From WJKR01 sp964556395 (GTDB lineage: Archaea > Nanobdellota > Nanobdellia > Woesearchaeales > WJKR01): DNA of 64,000 bases. The stretch is from contig CAZKVR010000002.1 in assembly GCA_964556395.1 (NCBI GenBank), forward strand, positions 1-64,000. The letters run 5' to 3'. The notes beneath the pieces were generated by a model. That model was not told the origin of the DNA. It saw only the letters and a list, made by a program, of their open reading frames with translations, and did no database searches. Position 1 is the stretch's first letter, and each line of letters opens with the position of its first letter. This document shows, piece by piece, positions 1-7,494 of the stretch. Made by a program: the position numbers and the translations under genes.

Positions 1-2
1 TA

Positions 3-170
3 GGTTATCTCACAGAAATCATGACAATACCACCTCTTCTTCATAGCAAATATGGTTGGTTGATTGATATTATTGAATATAAATTCCCGTTGTTCAGATG
101 GGGTGTTTTCTCGGTGATGGGAATTATCGGTCTTATAGTGGGTGTCTTGAACGTTTTTGGAGTAGCTTGA
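3..170 (+). CDS. C-terminal fragment of a membrane protein (partial)
   Basis: An open frame enters from the left edge and stops with TGA at 168-170, giving 55 visible residues. The last 25 or so are hydrophobic (WGVFSVMGIIGLIVGV), so the protein probably ends in a membrane helix. Too little is visible to assign a family. The frame has no stop from the window edge, and the region is more AT-rich than most genes here. It could also be a chance frame, so confidence is moderate. Confidence 0.5.
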   Translation, partial: GYLTEIMTIPPLLHSKYGWLIDIIEYKFPLFRWGVFSVMGIIGLIVGVLNVFGVA

Positions 171-190
171 TACCTGATTTGGAGAAAAGG

Positions 191-413
191 CGCCGTGGCC
201 CGGACTTTCGACCGTCTCAGGGCATGACCTTGCGGTCATAGTCGCCCCGTGGCGGGGCTGTGTGCCCTGCTCACCACGTACGGTTTCGAACCGGGAATTC
301 CGTAAGGAACCGGTTCTCTCATGCTTTAATGGCCTTCGAGACCGGCGCTATCTCCTGCGGTACCAAGGAAACGTGGAGTGCCTTGCTACCGTACCAGGTT
401 AAGCGACCACGGC
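191..413 (-). tRNA. tRNA-Ser(CGA) with three introns
   Basis: Acceptor halves GCCGTGG (413-407) and CCACGGC (198-192) pair, with discriminator G. The gene is 223 nt, far longer than the roughly 83 nt mature form. Three insertions account for the excess: 41 nt in the D-loop (20/21), 19 nt in the anticodon loop (37/38) and 80 nt in the T-loop (59/60). Each junction forms a bulge-helix-bulge: CCTG/CAGG, CTCG/TGAG and TTCG/CGAA central helices with 3-nt bulges. After removal, the anticodon stem is CCGGT/ACCGG with loop CTCGAAA, and a long variable arm TTCC-TTAC-GGAA identifies a class II tRNA. A TATA box lies 29 nt upstream. The three-intron structure is my manual fold. Confidence 0.85.
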
Positions 414-436
414 GTGAAGAGTGTGCAACCGGACTT

Positions 437-448
437 GATTTAAAAACC
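437..448 (-). promoter_or_regulatory. TATA box of tRNA-Ser(CGA)
   Basis: The sequence GGTTTTTAAATC on the minus strand is centred about 29 nt upstream of the tRNA 5' end, the spacing expected for an archaeal TATA box. Confidence 0.7.
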
Positions 449-469
449 TTTGTGAATGTGAAGAAATGG

Positions 470-544
470 TGCCCCGTCCGGGATTTGAACCCGAGTCATC
501 GCCTCGAGAGGGCGATATGATTGGCCGGACTACACCAACGGGGC
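470..544 (-). tRNA. tRNA-Glu(CTC)
   Basis: A complete intronless cloverleaf: acceptor GCCCCGT/ACGGGGC, anticodon stem TCGCC/GGCGA with loop CTCTCGA, T-arm closing around TTCAAAT. The anticodon is CTC. It lies 13 nt downstream of tRNA-Lys(CTT) on the same strand without its own TATA box, so the two are probably cotranscribed. Confidence 0.95.
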
Positions 545-557
545 AGGGTTGTTTTTC

Positions 558-630
558 TGGGCTCGACGGGGTTCGAACCCGCGACCTTCCGGTTAAGAGC
601 CGGATGCTCTTCCAGCTGAGCTACGAGCCC
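558..630 (-). tRNA. tRNA-Lys(CTT)
   Basis: A complete intronless tRNA: acceptor GGGCTCG/CGAGCCC, D-arm GCTCAGCTGGAAGAGC, anticodon stem TCCGG/CCGGA with loop CTCTTAA, T-loop TTCGAAC. The anticodon is CTT. A TATA box (CGTTTTTAAATG, 655-666) is centred 30 nt upstream. Confidence 0.95.
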
Positions 631-654
631 GCACGCGGTCGAGGACACAGCGCC

Positions 655-666
655 CATTTAAAAACG
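655..666 (-). promoter_or_regulatory. TATA box of the tRNA-Lys(CTT)/tRNA-Glu pair
   Basis: CGTTTTTAAATG on the minus strand lies 30 nt upstream of tRNA-Lys(CTT). No comparable element sits between the two tRNAs. Confidence 0.65.
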
Positions 667-732
667 TTTTGTTGGTTTCTTGAGCATAAGGCTTATATAC
701 TTGCGACGAGCAAGGAAGCCCTGGTGGTTCGG

Positions 733-1635
733 ATGGCACGACGATTCCTCATAGCAACACTTCTCATCATGGCGTCGCTCTCGTTGGCGGCTTGCGGCAC
801 TGACAGCCTCGTCCAGAACATGACGGCCGTCAACGGTTCTAACAGTACAGATAACGGGACGGGCGACGAGGCGTCGGCTCCTAGCGAACCAGTGGACGAG
901 CCGGAAGAGGAGGAACAGCCGGCAGAGCAGGAAGAAGCTGTAGAGCAAGAAGAGCCCGAGGAGTCGTTCGAGGCTCCTGAGACCCTCGACATCCTCCTTG
1001 ACGACGTCAGCGTCATGCGCGCCGCCTACGGTGAGGACGAGGACCACCGCATGAACCTCTACCTCCGTGAGGCCAAGTACGACGGCTTGGAGTCCGCTTC
1101 CCTCTCCTACGAGGCCGTGTGCAATGAGGATCCGCGATTATTGGTCACCCTCAACACCCACGTCGTCTCCGCGGGCCCGGCGGCGTGCAACGATGAGACT
1201 GTCCTCGACCTGGAGCCTGATTGGTTCCTCGAGGGCCAGAACCTCCTCCGGTTCCGGTCTGATACTGAGGAGATCTACGAGCTCGCAGACATCGCACTCT
1301 CCTTCGTGTACGAGGACGGCACGACCGAGGACATGCCTGCCGACAGCATCTTGTTCCGGCCTGAAGACGCCGGCGAGAAGGAGGTGGACGACCTCTCCAT
1401 AGTGTCGATGACGAATACGGTGACGCGTAAGTTCAGCCTGAACGCTCAGGAACGCCTCCACGACCTCCACGTCTCGTTCGACGCCCGCAACCGCGAAGGC
1501 GAAGTCATAGTGCTTCTCAACGGAGAGGAACTGTTCTCTGGCCTGCCGAAGAAGGAAGGCAACAAGCTCACCTTGCCGCACGAGCTTCTCAAGGGCAAGA
1601 ACGAACTCGTCTTCATAGGATTGGCGGAAGAATGA
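733..1635 (+). CDS. Predicted lipoprotein with acidic linker
   Basis: A 300-residue protein. The N-terminus is a signal peptide (ARRF then a hydrophobic run) ending in a lipobox, LAAC at residues 17-20, so the cysteine would be lipid-modified and the protein anchored outside the cell membrane. A strongly acidic Glu/Pro/Gln linker follows (about residues 45-85), then a region of alternating short strands that looks like two beta-sandwich modules. The reading frame extends upstream to 466 but crosses two tRNA genes. The ATG at 733 is preferred because it precedes the signal peptide and has a TATA box (GCTTATATAC, 691-700) about 37 nt upstream. The family is not recognised. Confidence 0.75.
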   Translation: MARRFLIATLLIMASLSLAACGTDSLVQNMTAVNGSNSTDNGTGDEASAPSEPVDEPEEEEQPAEQEEAVEQEEPEESFEAPETLDILLDDVSVMRAAYGEDEDHRMNLYLREAKYDGLESASLSYEAVCNEDPRLLVTLNTHVVSAGPAACNDETVLDLEPDWFLEGQNLLRFRSDTEEIYELADIALSFVYEDGTTEDMPADSILFRPEDAGEKEVDDLSIVSMTNTVTRKFSLNAQERLHDLHVSFDARNREGEVIVLLNGEELFSGLPKKEGNKLTLPHELLKGKNELVFIGLAEE

Positions 1636-1642
1636 AAGGGGA

Positions 1643-1779
1643 CGCCGTGGCCCGGATTCGAACCGGGGATCCCGTTATGGGACGAGCTCACTAGAGTGTA
1701 CATAACCTGTTCCAGGCATACGCTCCCTCCAGGATCGGCCTGGAGTGATTCGCGCAATACCAGGCTATGCGACCACGGC
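1643..1779 (-). tRNA. tRNA-Ser(GGA) with two introns
   Basis: Acceptor GCCGTGG (1779-1773) pairs with CCACGGC (1650-1644), with discriminator G. The 137-nt gene reduces to 84 nt after removing a 32-nt intron within the anticodon stem (29/30) and a 21-nt intron at 37/38. Both junctions make bulge-helix-bulge motifs (central helices GCGC/GCGT and CTGG/CTAG) cut between the second and third bulge bases. The spliced anticodon stem is CGAGC/GCTCG with loop CTGGAAA, followed by a long variable arm TCCC-ATAAC-GGGA. Without splicing at 29/30 no anticodon stem forms. A TATA box lies at 1806-1817. Confidence 0.85.
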
Positions 1780-1805
1780 ATTCGTGTAGGTGGACCACCG
1801 CTCCT

Positions 1806-1817
1806 CTTATAAATATT
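1806..1817 (-). promoter_or_regulatory. TATA box of tRNA-Ser(GGA)
   Basis: AATATTTATAAG on the minus strand is centred about 32 nt upstream of the tRNA 5' end. Confidence 0.65.
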
Positions 1818-1870
1818 ATGCTTTCTCATCCTTTCCAGATAAGGATTTGAGCGTTGGCTTCATATCGGAG

Positions 1871-1904
1871 AAATCCTTTTTTCTTGTTCCGACAAGAAGG
1901 ATTT
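1871..1904 (-). terminator. Hairpin downstream of rps10, possible transcript end
   Basis: An inverted repeat (AAATCC...TTCTTGT against ACAAGAAGGATTT, with four extra T on one arm) lies about 40 nt past the S10 stop codon in the direction of transcription. Archaeal termination usually depends on T-runs rather than hairpins, so this may only be an RNA-stability element. Low confidence. Confidence 0.3.
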
Positions 1905-1944
1905 TGAGATAAGAAACAAAAGGGTCTGGTAAAGAAAAAGATTT

Positions 1945-2256
1945 TTATGCGTCGATCATCTCGATCTCGATGTTCAGGCCTTCCGGGATGGGGACTCGCA
2001 TCACCAGCCTGAGGGTGCGCTCGTCGAGGCCGAGGTCGATGAGCCGTTTGTGGACTCGCATCTCGTAGCGCTCCCATGTCGCCGTCCCGTCGCCGCACGG
2101 GCTTTTCCGGGTGGCGAGCTTGAGCTTCTTCGTCGGCAAGGGGATGGGGCCTTTCATGACCACGCCAGTCTTCTCGACGATGCTCCTGATGTAGTCACAG
2201 GTCTGGTTGATCTTGGTGATGTCGGTGCTTGCCAGTTTTATTCTTGCTTTCTGCAT
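1945..2256 (-). CDS. rps10: Ribosomal protein S10 (uS10)
   Basis: 103 residues, the usual length. The small-subunit protein S10 binds the head of the 30S particle. The start MQKARIKLASTD and the C-terminal PIPEGLNIEIEMIDA match archaeal S10 well. It follows EF-1A on the same strand with an 90-nt gap, the gene order found in most archaea (EF-2, EF-1A, S10). Confidence 0.95.
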   Translation of the reverse strand: MQKARIKLASTDITKINQTCDYIRSIVEKTGVVMKGPIPLPTKKLKLATRKSPCGDGTATWERYEMRVHKRLIDLGLDERTLRLVMRVPIPEGLNIEIEMIDA

Positions 2257-2346
2257 CTCTCTTCATCCTCTCTTGCCGGTCATGATAAGGTTCGGCTCAC
2301 CATGGGGTAATTGGTAAGATAATAAAAAAATGTTTTTGGAAGCGGT

Positions 2347-3636
2347 TTATTGCTTCTTGACCACGTCGATGCACATGCCCGCCGCGACGGTGGAGCCGCT
2401 GTCTCGGATGGCGAACCTGCTCATCTGCGGGATCTCCTTCTGCTTCTCGATGACGAGTGGCTGCACCGGCTTGAGCCTGACGATTGCAGCGTCGCCGTTC
2501 TTGATGAAGTCAGGGTTCTCCGCGAGCACTTCGCCCGTGGCGGGGTTGAGCTTCTTCTGGATCTCGATCACCTGGCAGGCCACCTGTGCGGTGTGGATGT
2601 GGAACACCGGGGTGTAGCCGACCGTGATCACGCTGGGGTGGTTGAGCACGACCATCTGGGCCGTGAACTCTGCCGCTACCGTGGCGGGGTTGTCCGTGTG
2701 GCTCACGACGTCGCCTCGTGCGACGTCCTTCTTGCCGAAGCCTCGCACGTTGAAGCCGACGTTGTCGCCAGGCGTGGCTTCTTTGAGCTGCTCGTGGTGC
2801 ATCTCGATCGTCTTGACCTCGCCTTGGACGCCTTTTCCTTCGCGTCCGGGCATGGCGACGACCTTGTCGCCTACCTTCATCACGCCGGTCTCGACCCTGC
2901 CGACGGGCACGACGCCGATTCCGGTGATGTTGTAGACGTCCTGGATGGCTACCCTGAGCGGGAGGTCGACGGGCTTCTCAGGCTCCTTAAGCGTGTCGAT
3001 CGCCTCGAGGAGCGTGGGGCCCTTGTACCAGCTCATGTTCTCGCTCTTCTTCACCACGTTGTCGCCCTTGAGGGCGGCTTCCGGGATGAACTGGACCTCG
3101 GCGGGGTTGTAGCCGACGGTCTTGAGCAGCTGGGAGACCTCTTCCTTGACCTTGTTGAACTTGTCCTCGCTGAACTCCACGCCGCTGATGTCCATCTTGT
3201 TGATGGCGACGATCAGCTGGTTGACGCCGAGCGTCCTGCTGAGGAACACGTGCTCCTTCGTCTGGGCGTTGACGCCGTCGTTCGCCGCGACGACGAGCAC
3301 GCCGGCGTCCGCTTGGGATGCGCCGGTGATCATGTTCTTGATGAAGTCCCTGTGGCCCGGAGCGTCGATGATGGTGAAGTAGTACTTGTCGCTCTCGAAC
3401 TTCTTGTGGGCGAGGTCGATTGTCACGCCTCGTTCCTGCTCTTCCTTGAGGCCGTCCATGACGAATGCGAACTCGAAGCCCGCCTTGCCGAGCTCCTGCG
3501 CCTTGTCCTTGAGCTTGCGCAGGACCTGGTCGTCGATGTTGCCTGAGTCGAAGAGCAGTCGTCCGACAGTCGTCGACTTGCCGTGGTCCACGTGGCCTAT
3601 GAAGACCAAGTTGATATGTGGTTTTGCGTTTGCCAT
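2347..3636 (-). CDS. tuf: Elongation factor 1-alpha (aEF-1A, EF-Tu type)
   Basis: A 429-residue GTPase that delivers aminoacyl-tRNA to the ribosome. GTP-binding motifs are intact: GHVDHGKST near residue 13, the switch motif DAPGH and NKMD. Domains II and III follow at normal length. The ATG at 3636 (MANAKPHINL) is chosen over the in-frame GTG two codons earlier because a GGAGG Shine-Dalgarno lies 7 nt upstream of it. A strong TATA box at 3698-3709 gives this gene a promoter of its own after EF-2. Confidence 0.97.
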   Translation of the reverse strand: MANAKPHINLVFIGHVDHGKSTTVGRLLFDSGNIDDQVLRKLKDKAQELGKAGFEFAFVMDGLKEEQERGVTIDLAHKKFESDKYYFTIIDAPGHRDFIKNMITGASQADAGVLVVAANDGVNAQTKEHVFLSRTLGVNQLIVAINKMDISGVEFSEDKFNKVKEEVSQLLKTVGYNPAEVQFIPEAALKGDNVVKKSENMSWYKGPTLLEAIDTLKEPEKPVDLPLRVAIQDVYNITGIGVVPVGRVETGVMKVGDKVVAMPGREGKGVQGEVKTIEMHHEQLKEATPGDNVGFNVRGFGKKDVARGDVVSHTDNPATVAAEFTAQMVVLNHPSVITVGYTPVFHIHTAQVACQVIEIQKKLNPATGEVLAENPDFIKNGDAAIVRLKPVQPLVIEKQKEIPQMSRFAIRDSGSTVAAGMCIDVVKKQ

Positions 3637-3697
3637 TGTCACTCCTCCCGTTTACATACGTTTTCGTAATAGGATGCAGGGTCGGGGAACACCAAGG

Positions 3698-3709
3698 CCT
3701 TTATAAAGC
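3698..3709 (-). promoter_or_regulatory. TATA box of tuf
   Basis: GCTTTATAAAGG on the minus strand lies about 68 nt upstream of the tuf start, in the EF-2/EF-1A spacer. It would give a leader of roughly 40 nt. Confidence 0.7.
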
Positions 3710-3739
3710 TTTTGCTTGGTGTCCTCCAATGCCGCGTCC

Positions 3740-5935
3740 TCAGGCCGGCTGTGCGATGCCGTCCTCGTCCGTCTTGAGCCCTTTACGCTCGCGGATCTGG
3801 CTGATGATCTTGTTCTGCAGCTCCTCAGGGAGCTTCTCGAAGCTCTGGTCCACCAGGTACGAGCTGCCGCGGCCGCCGGTCGCGCTGCGCAGGTCGCTCG
3901 CCAGGCCGAACATCTCGGCGACGGGGAGCTTGCCTTGCACCTTGACTGAGACGCCTTCCTGCTGCATGTCGAGCAGTTGTCCGCGCTTGTTCTGGATGAG
4001 CTTTGAGATCTCGCCCATGTATTCTTCAGGCGCGTCGAACTCGAGCGTCTGGATCGGCTCGAACATCACTGGCTTGGCAGTCATCATCGCAAGCCTGATT
4101 CCATCCCTGACGGCCGGGTAGACCTGCGCCGGTCCTCGGTGGATGGCGTCCTCGTGCAGCTTGACATCCTCTAGGATGACCTTGACTCCGGTGCACGGCT
4201 CGCGGGCGATCGGCCCTTGGTCCATGACCTCCTCGAACATGTCGAGGACCATCTCGATGATCTCGTTGATGTGCACGATGCCTCTCGTCGCGTCGACGAA
4301 GATGTTCCGGTTGTAGATGTCGCGGACGTTCCTCGTCTCCTTCGAGTCCATTCCGGCCTCTTGGAGCGCGTCCCAGAGTGACGAGTCCTTCTTCTTCACG
4401 CGGCCGCTCGGCACTTTGTCTTCTTTGATGGCCTCGACCATCTGTTCGTCGAGGGGTTCCACTTTGAAGTAGAACTTGTTGTGCTTGTTCGGAGACTTGC
4501 CTTCCGCCGATTGCGGGGACTTGCCATTGATGGCTTCCCGGAACACGACGATGGGCGGGCTCGTCTCCACTTCCATGTGCTTCTCGCTCTTGATACGGTT
4601 CTCCGTGATCTCGAGGTGCAGTTCTCCCATGCCGTGGAGGAGGTGCTCACCCGTCTCCTGGTTGATCTCCACCTTGATGGAGGGGTCTTCCTTTGAGATC
4701 TGCATGAGCACGTCGACGAGCTTGGGCAGGTCGGAGGCTTTCTTCGCCTCGATCGCCTTCGTGATGACCGGGTCGAAGATGTGCTTGATCGCTTCGAATG
4801 GCTCCTGCTCGCCCTCGCTCACCGTCTCGCCAGGGTAGGCTCCTTTGAGTCCTCCGAGGCCGATGATGTTTCCTGCCGGCACGTTGTCGACGATCTCCTT
4901 CTTCGCACCGTTGTAGATGTACACCTGTTGCACGCGGAGGTCGTCCTTCGCCTTGGCGAGGTGGACCTGCATGCCTCTCTTGGCGGTGCCAGAGTACAGT
5001 CGTCCCATGGTGATCTCGCCGGCCTGCGGGTCCACCACCACTTTGGTGGCGACGAAGCCTAGCGGGCCGTTCGGGTCGGCCTTGGCGAGGGCTTTTCCGA
5101 ACTCGCTCTCGGTGTCGCCGTGCCAGATCTTGGGGATCCTGTACTCCTGCGCGTCCACCGGGTTGGGGAGGTGTTTGATCACGGCGTTGAGGAGCACTTC
5201 GTGGAGCGGGGCCTTCTTGCCGAGCTCCTTTCGCTTCTCCTCATCGTCGCTCTCGTACGCGTCGATGACGTCCTTGAAGCTGATGCCTTTCTTCTTCATG
5301 TAGGGCACGCTCAAGGCCCAGTTGTGGAACGCGCTGCCGAAGCACACGCTGCCGTCATCGACCTGCACCTGCCACTTCTCGCCGTACTCCTTCTCGGCGA
5401 TGTTGCGGATGTGCTTGTTCACTTCAGTGATGGTCTTGACGAAGCGTTCTTGCATCGCCTCTGGCGTGAGCTTGAGCTCTTTTATGAGGCGGTCCACCTT
5501 GTTGATGAACAGGATGGGCTTGACGCGCTCCCTCAGGGCCTGCCTGAGGACGGTCTCGGTCTGCGGCATCATGCCTTCCACCGCGCACGACAGGACGACG
5601 GCGCCGTCGACGGCCCTCATAGCCCTCGTCACGTCTCCTCCGAAGTCGACGTGTCCAGGGGTGTCGATGAGGTTGATGAGCCGGTCCTCTCCTTCCAGGG
5701 TGTGCACCATGGAGACGGCGGCCGAGTCGATCGTGATGCCTCGTTGCGCCTCGTCGTCGTGGAAGTCGAGCGCTCGTGCGTTGCCGGCGAGGTCTTCGCT
5801 CATCATCCCCGCGCCTGCGAGGAGGTTGTCTGAGAGTGTCGTCTTGCCGTGGTCGATGTGTGCGCATATCGCGATGTTCCTGATGTATGATGGCTTCTTG
5901 TTCAAGGCCATCACACGGTCAACCATCTTTGCCAT
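3740..5935 (-). CDS. fusA: Elongation factor 2 (aEF-2)
   Basis: 731 residues, the archaeal/eukaryotic EF-2 length. It catalyses GTP-driven translocation on the ribosome. GTPase motifs CAHIDHGKTT, DTPGHVDFG and NKVD are present in the first 150 residues. The tip of domain IV, with the region that carries diphthamide in archaea, lies near HEDAIHRGPAQ. It is 25 nt downstream of ndk and starts the EF-2/EF-1A/S10 run. S7 and S12, which usually precede it, are absent here; S12 lies at 19511-19948. Confidence 0.97.
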   Translation of the reverse strand: MAKMVDRVMALNKKPSYIRNIAICAHIDHGKTTLSDNLLAGAGMMSEDLAGNARALDFHDDEAQRGITIDSAAVSMVHTLEGEDRLINLIDTPGHVDFGGDVTRAMRAVDGAVVLSCAVEGMMPQTETVLRQALRERVKPILFINKVDRLIKELKLTPEAMQERFVKTITEVNKHIRNIAEKEYGEKWQVQVDDGSVCFGSAFHNWALSVPYMKKKGISFKDVIDAYESDDEEKRKELGKKAPLHEVLLNAVIKHLPNPVDAQEYRIPKIWHGDTESEFGKALAKADPNGPLGFVATKVVVDPQAGEITMGRLYSGTAKRGMQVHLAKAKDDLRVQQVYIYNGAKKEIVDNVPAGNIIGLGGLKGAYPGETVSEGEQEPFEAIKHIFDPVITKAIEAKKASDLPKLVDVLMQISKEDPSIKVEINQETGEHLLHGMGELHLEITENRIKSEKHMEVETSPPIVVFREAINGKSPQSAEGKSPNKHNKFYFKVEPLDEQMVEAIKEDKVPSGRVKKKDSSLWDALQEAGMDSKETRNVRDIYNRNIFVDATRGIVHINEIIEMVLDMFEEVMDQGPIAREPCTGVKVILEDVKLHEDAIHRGPAQVYPAVRDGIRLAMMTAKPVMFEPIQTLEFDAPEEYMGEISKLIQNKRGQLLDMQQEGVSVKVQGKLPVAEMFGLASDLRSATGGRGSSYLVDQSFEKLPEELQNKIISQIRERKGLKTDEDGIAQPA

Positions 5936-5960
5936 TTTGGATTGATACCTCTGCTTGTCT

Positions 5961-6539
5961 TTATCCGGTCCTGTACAGGAGCGCCTCGTCGACGCGCTGC
6001 CAGTCGTGGATCTCGTTGTCGTTGAACCATAACTTGATCTCCCGCTCCGCTTCCTCAGGCTCGCCGGAGGCGTGGATGAGGTTCTGGATGGGTCGCTTGC
6101 TCTTGTCCGCGAGTGCGTAGCTGTCGAACGTGTAATCCCCGCGGATCGTGCCGGGGGCGGCGTCGCCAGGGCTTGTAGAGCCGACGAGCTTCCTGATGTG
6201 GGCGACGGCGTTGTGGCCTTCGAGGACGAAGGCGACGACCGGGCTCATCTTCAGGTATTCGATGAGTTGTCCTCTGATCTCGAGTCCGATCTCGCGGTTC
6301 TCCTTGTCCACTTTCACGCCGCGCTTCTCGTACGACTTCTTCGCCTTCTCGCCGACGGTGTTGAGCCAGTCCTCGTCCGCGATGTAGTGGTTGCCCGCGA
6401 GTTCCTCGTCCGGGTAGACCATCTTCATGCCGACGACCTTGAGGCCGCACCGTTCGAATCTTGAGAGTATCTCGCCGACGAGTCCTCGTTGGACGCCGTC
6501 GGGCTTGATGAGCACGAGGCTCCGTTCCTCTGCCATCAT
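5961..6539 (-). CDS. ndk: Nucleoside diphosphate kinase (with insertion)
   Basis: Transfers the gamma phosphate from ATP to nucleoside diphosphates. N-terminal LIKPDGVQRGLVGEI and the active-site histidine motif LIHASG (about residue 160) are intact. At 192 residues it is about 35-40 longer than the common family length. The extra lies after HYIADEDW and runs through a charged KKSYEKRGVKVDKE stretch. The start overlaps the stop of the L24e gene by ATGA, so translation is probably coupled. ATG at 6536 is an equally possible start. Confidence 0.93.
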   Translation of the reverse strand: MMAEERSLVLIKPDGVQRGLVGEILSRFERCGLKVVGMKMVYPDEELAGNHYIADEDWLNTVGEKAKKSYEKRGVKVDKENREIGLEIRGQLIEYLKMSPVVAFVLEGHNAVAHIRKLVGSTSPGDAAPGTIRGDYTFDSYALADKSKRPIQNLIHASGEPEEAEREIKLWFNDNEIHDWQRVDEALLYRTG

Positions 6540-6727
6540 TGCTTCACCCCTTTCTTGATCTGCGTGTATTCCTTGGTCCAGCGGGTCTCACGCGGCTTGC
6601 GCTTGAGCTGGAGCGTGTTCTTCTCGCACTTGTTCGAGCAGAACCTGAGGATCTTACCGTCTTTCTGCACGTACATCTTGCCCGTGCCTTGGGTGATGGT
6701 CGTGCCGCAAAAGTCACAGCTTGTCAT
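6536..6727 (-). CDS. rpl24e: Ribosomal protein L24e (eL24)
   Basis: 63 residues with the zinc-binding pattern CDFCG near the start and FCSNKCEKN at about residues 29-37, which together make the four-cysteine site of archaeal L24e. It follows S28e by 15 nt and overlaps ndk by 4 nt in the L7Ae-S28e-L24e-NDK order common in archaea. Confidence 0.95.
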   Translation of the reverse strand: MTSCDFCGTTITQGTGKMYVQKDGKILRFCSNKCEKNTLQLKRKPRETRWTKEYTQIKKGVKQ

Positions 6728-6742
6728 TCATACCACCTGTTT

Positions 6743-6982
6743 CTAGCCGCGGCCCGACCGGTTGAGCGGCCTGGCCTCTATCTCTGTCTCGCGGAGCATG
6801 AGGGTGTCTCCCACTTGCACCGGCCCCTTGACGTTCCGCCTGATGATCTTGTTCTTGTCGCGGCCGTCGAGGACCTTGCACCTGACCTGTATGGCTTCTC
6901 CTCGCGTCCCGGTGCGTCCGACTATCTCTTCGACGCTGGCGGGTACCGCTGGTGAGAAGTTGACTCCTTTCTCGTCTGCCAT
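6743..6982 (-). CDS. rps28e: Ribosomal protein S28e (eS28)
   Basis: 79 residues. The core GRTGTRGEAIQVRCKVL and the C-terminal motif LRETEIEARPL are diagnostic of the S28e family, a small OB-fold protein of the 30S subunit. It starts 6 nt after the L7Ae stop in the same operon. Confidence 0.96.
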   Translation of the reverse strand: MADEKGVNFSPAVPASVEEIVGRTGTRGEAIQVRCKVLDGRDKNKIIRRNVKGPVQVGDTLMLRETEIEARPLNRSGRG

Positions 6983-6988
6983 GGTCTA

Positions 6989-7315
6989 TCACTCCTCTTT
7001 GGCTTCGGCCTTCTCGGCGCCGGCCAGGATGTCCTTCGCGTCGCCTTCGGCGGTGATGGCGACCGCGCCCGTCCCGACAGGGAGGCCTGCGGCGGCTCCG
7101 AGTTCTTCCTTGCTCGGCACCGCGCTGCAAGCGACGCCTTTCTCCTTGCACAGGAGGGGTAGGTGCATGGTGATCTCCTTCGGGCTGACGTCTTCGGCGT
7201 AGATGACGTGCTTGGCTTTGCCTCGCTCGATCATCTTGGTCACTTCGTTGATGCCTTTCTTGATCTTGCCGGTCTTCCTGGCGACTTCGATCGCCTCGTA
7301 GAGTTTCTCGCTCAT
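6989..7315 (-). CDS. rpl7ae: Ribosomal protein L7Ae (K-turn binding)
   Basis: 108 residues. L7Ae binds kink-turn RNA in the 50S subunit, in box C/D and H/ACA guide RNPs and in RNase P. The RNA-binding core is clear: KKGINEVTKMIERGKAKHV and IYAEDVSP. The C-terminus has a short acidic tail. It heads the operon. A TATA box at 7430-7441 lies about 120 nt upstream, leaving a long leader containing a hairpin flanked by TGATGA and CTGA (7372-7400), a candidate autoregulatory site. Confidence 0.95.
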   Translation of the reverse strand: MSEKLYEAIEVARKTGKIKKGINEVTKMIERGKAKHVIYAEDVSPKEITMHLPLLCKEKGVACSAVPSKEELGAAAGLPVGTGAVAITAEGDAKDILAGAEKAEAKEE

Positions 7316-7371
7316 TTTGTTCTTGTCCTCCGTCTCGTGTGAGGTCGCAATTCGAGAATGCGGTACCTCTC

Positions 7372-7400
7372 TCAGCGCGTCCGGGGACGCGCTTCATCAA
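7372..7400 (-). promoter_or_regulatory. Possible K-turn-like hairpin in the L7Ae operon leader
   Basis: On the minus strand the order is TGATGA, stem AGCGCGTCC, a 2-nt CC loop, stem GGACGCGCT, then an overlapping CTGA. TGATGA and CTGA are the box C and box D consensus words that form the kink-turn L7Ae recognises. It lies 57 nt before the L7Ae start codon, inside a leader of roughly 90 nt. The hairpin is seen directly; binding is inference. Confidence 0.45.
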
Positions 7401-7429
7401 TCATCGGTAGGGTGGTGGAACGACAGCTT

Positions 7430-7441
7430 GTTTTTAAAGGT
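7430..7441 (-). promoter_or_regulatory. TATA box of the L7Ae operon
   Basis: AACCTTTAAAAA on the minus strand. It is back to back with the TATA box of the plus-strand prepilin peptidase gene (ACATTTAAATA, around 7461-7472). Confidence 0.6.
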
Positions 7442-7494
7442 TGCTGTTGCGCTGGCAGAAACATTTAAATAGGCTCTTCTTGCTTCAGAGCCCT

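Noticed and set aside
466..732. Upstream extension of the lipoprotein frame
   Set aside because: It runs through tRNA-Glu and tRNA-Lys and past a TATA box; the signal peptide starts at 733.
1643..1779. Reading this tRNA as tRNA-Trp from the CTCCA near its middle
   Set aside because: The stem would not pair, and two bulge-helix-bulge introns with a long variable arm give a perfect tRNA-Ser(GGA).
2350..3546. Long plus-strand frame opposite EF-1A, and similar ones opposite ahcY (48481-49842) and the P-type ATPase (10664-12079)
   Set aside because: Mirror images of conserved genes, low-complexity proteins, no promoters.
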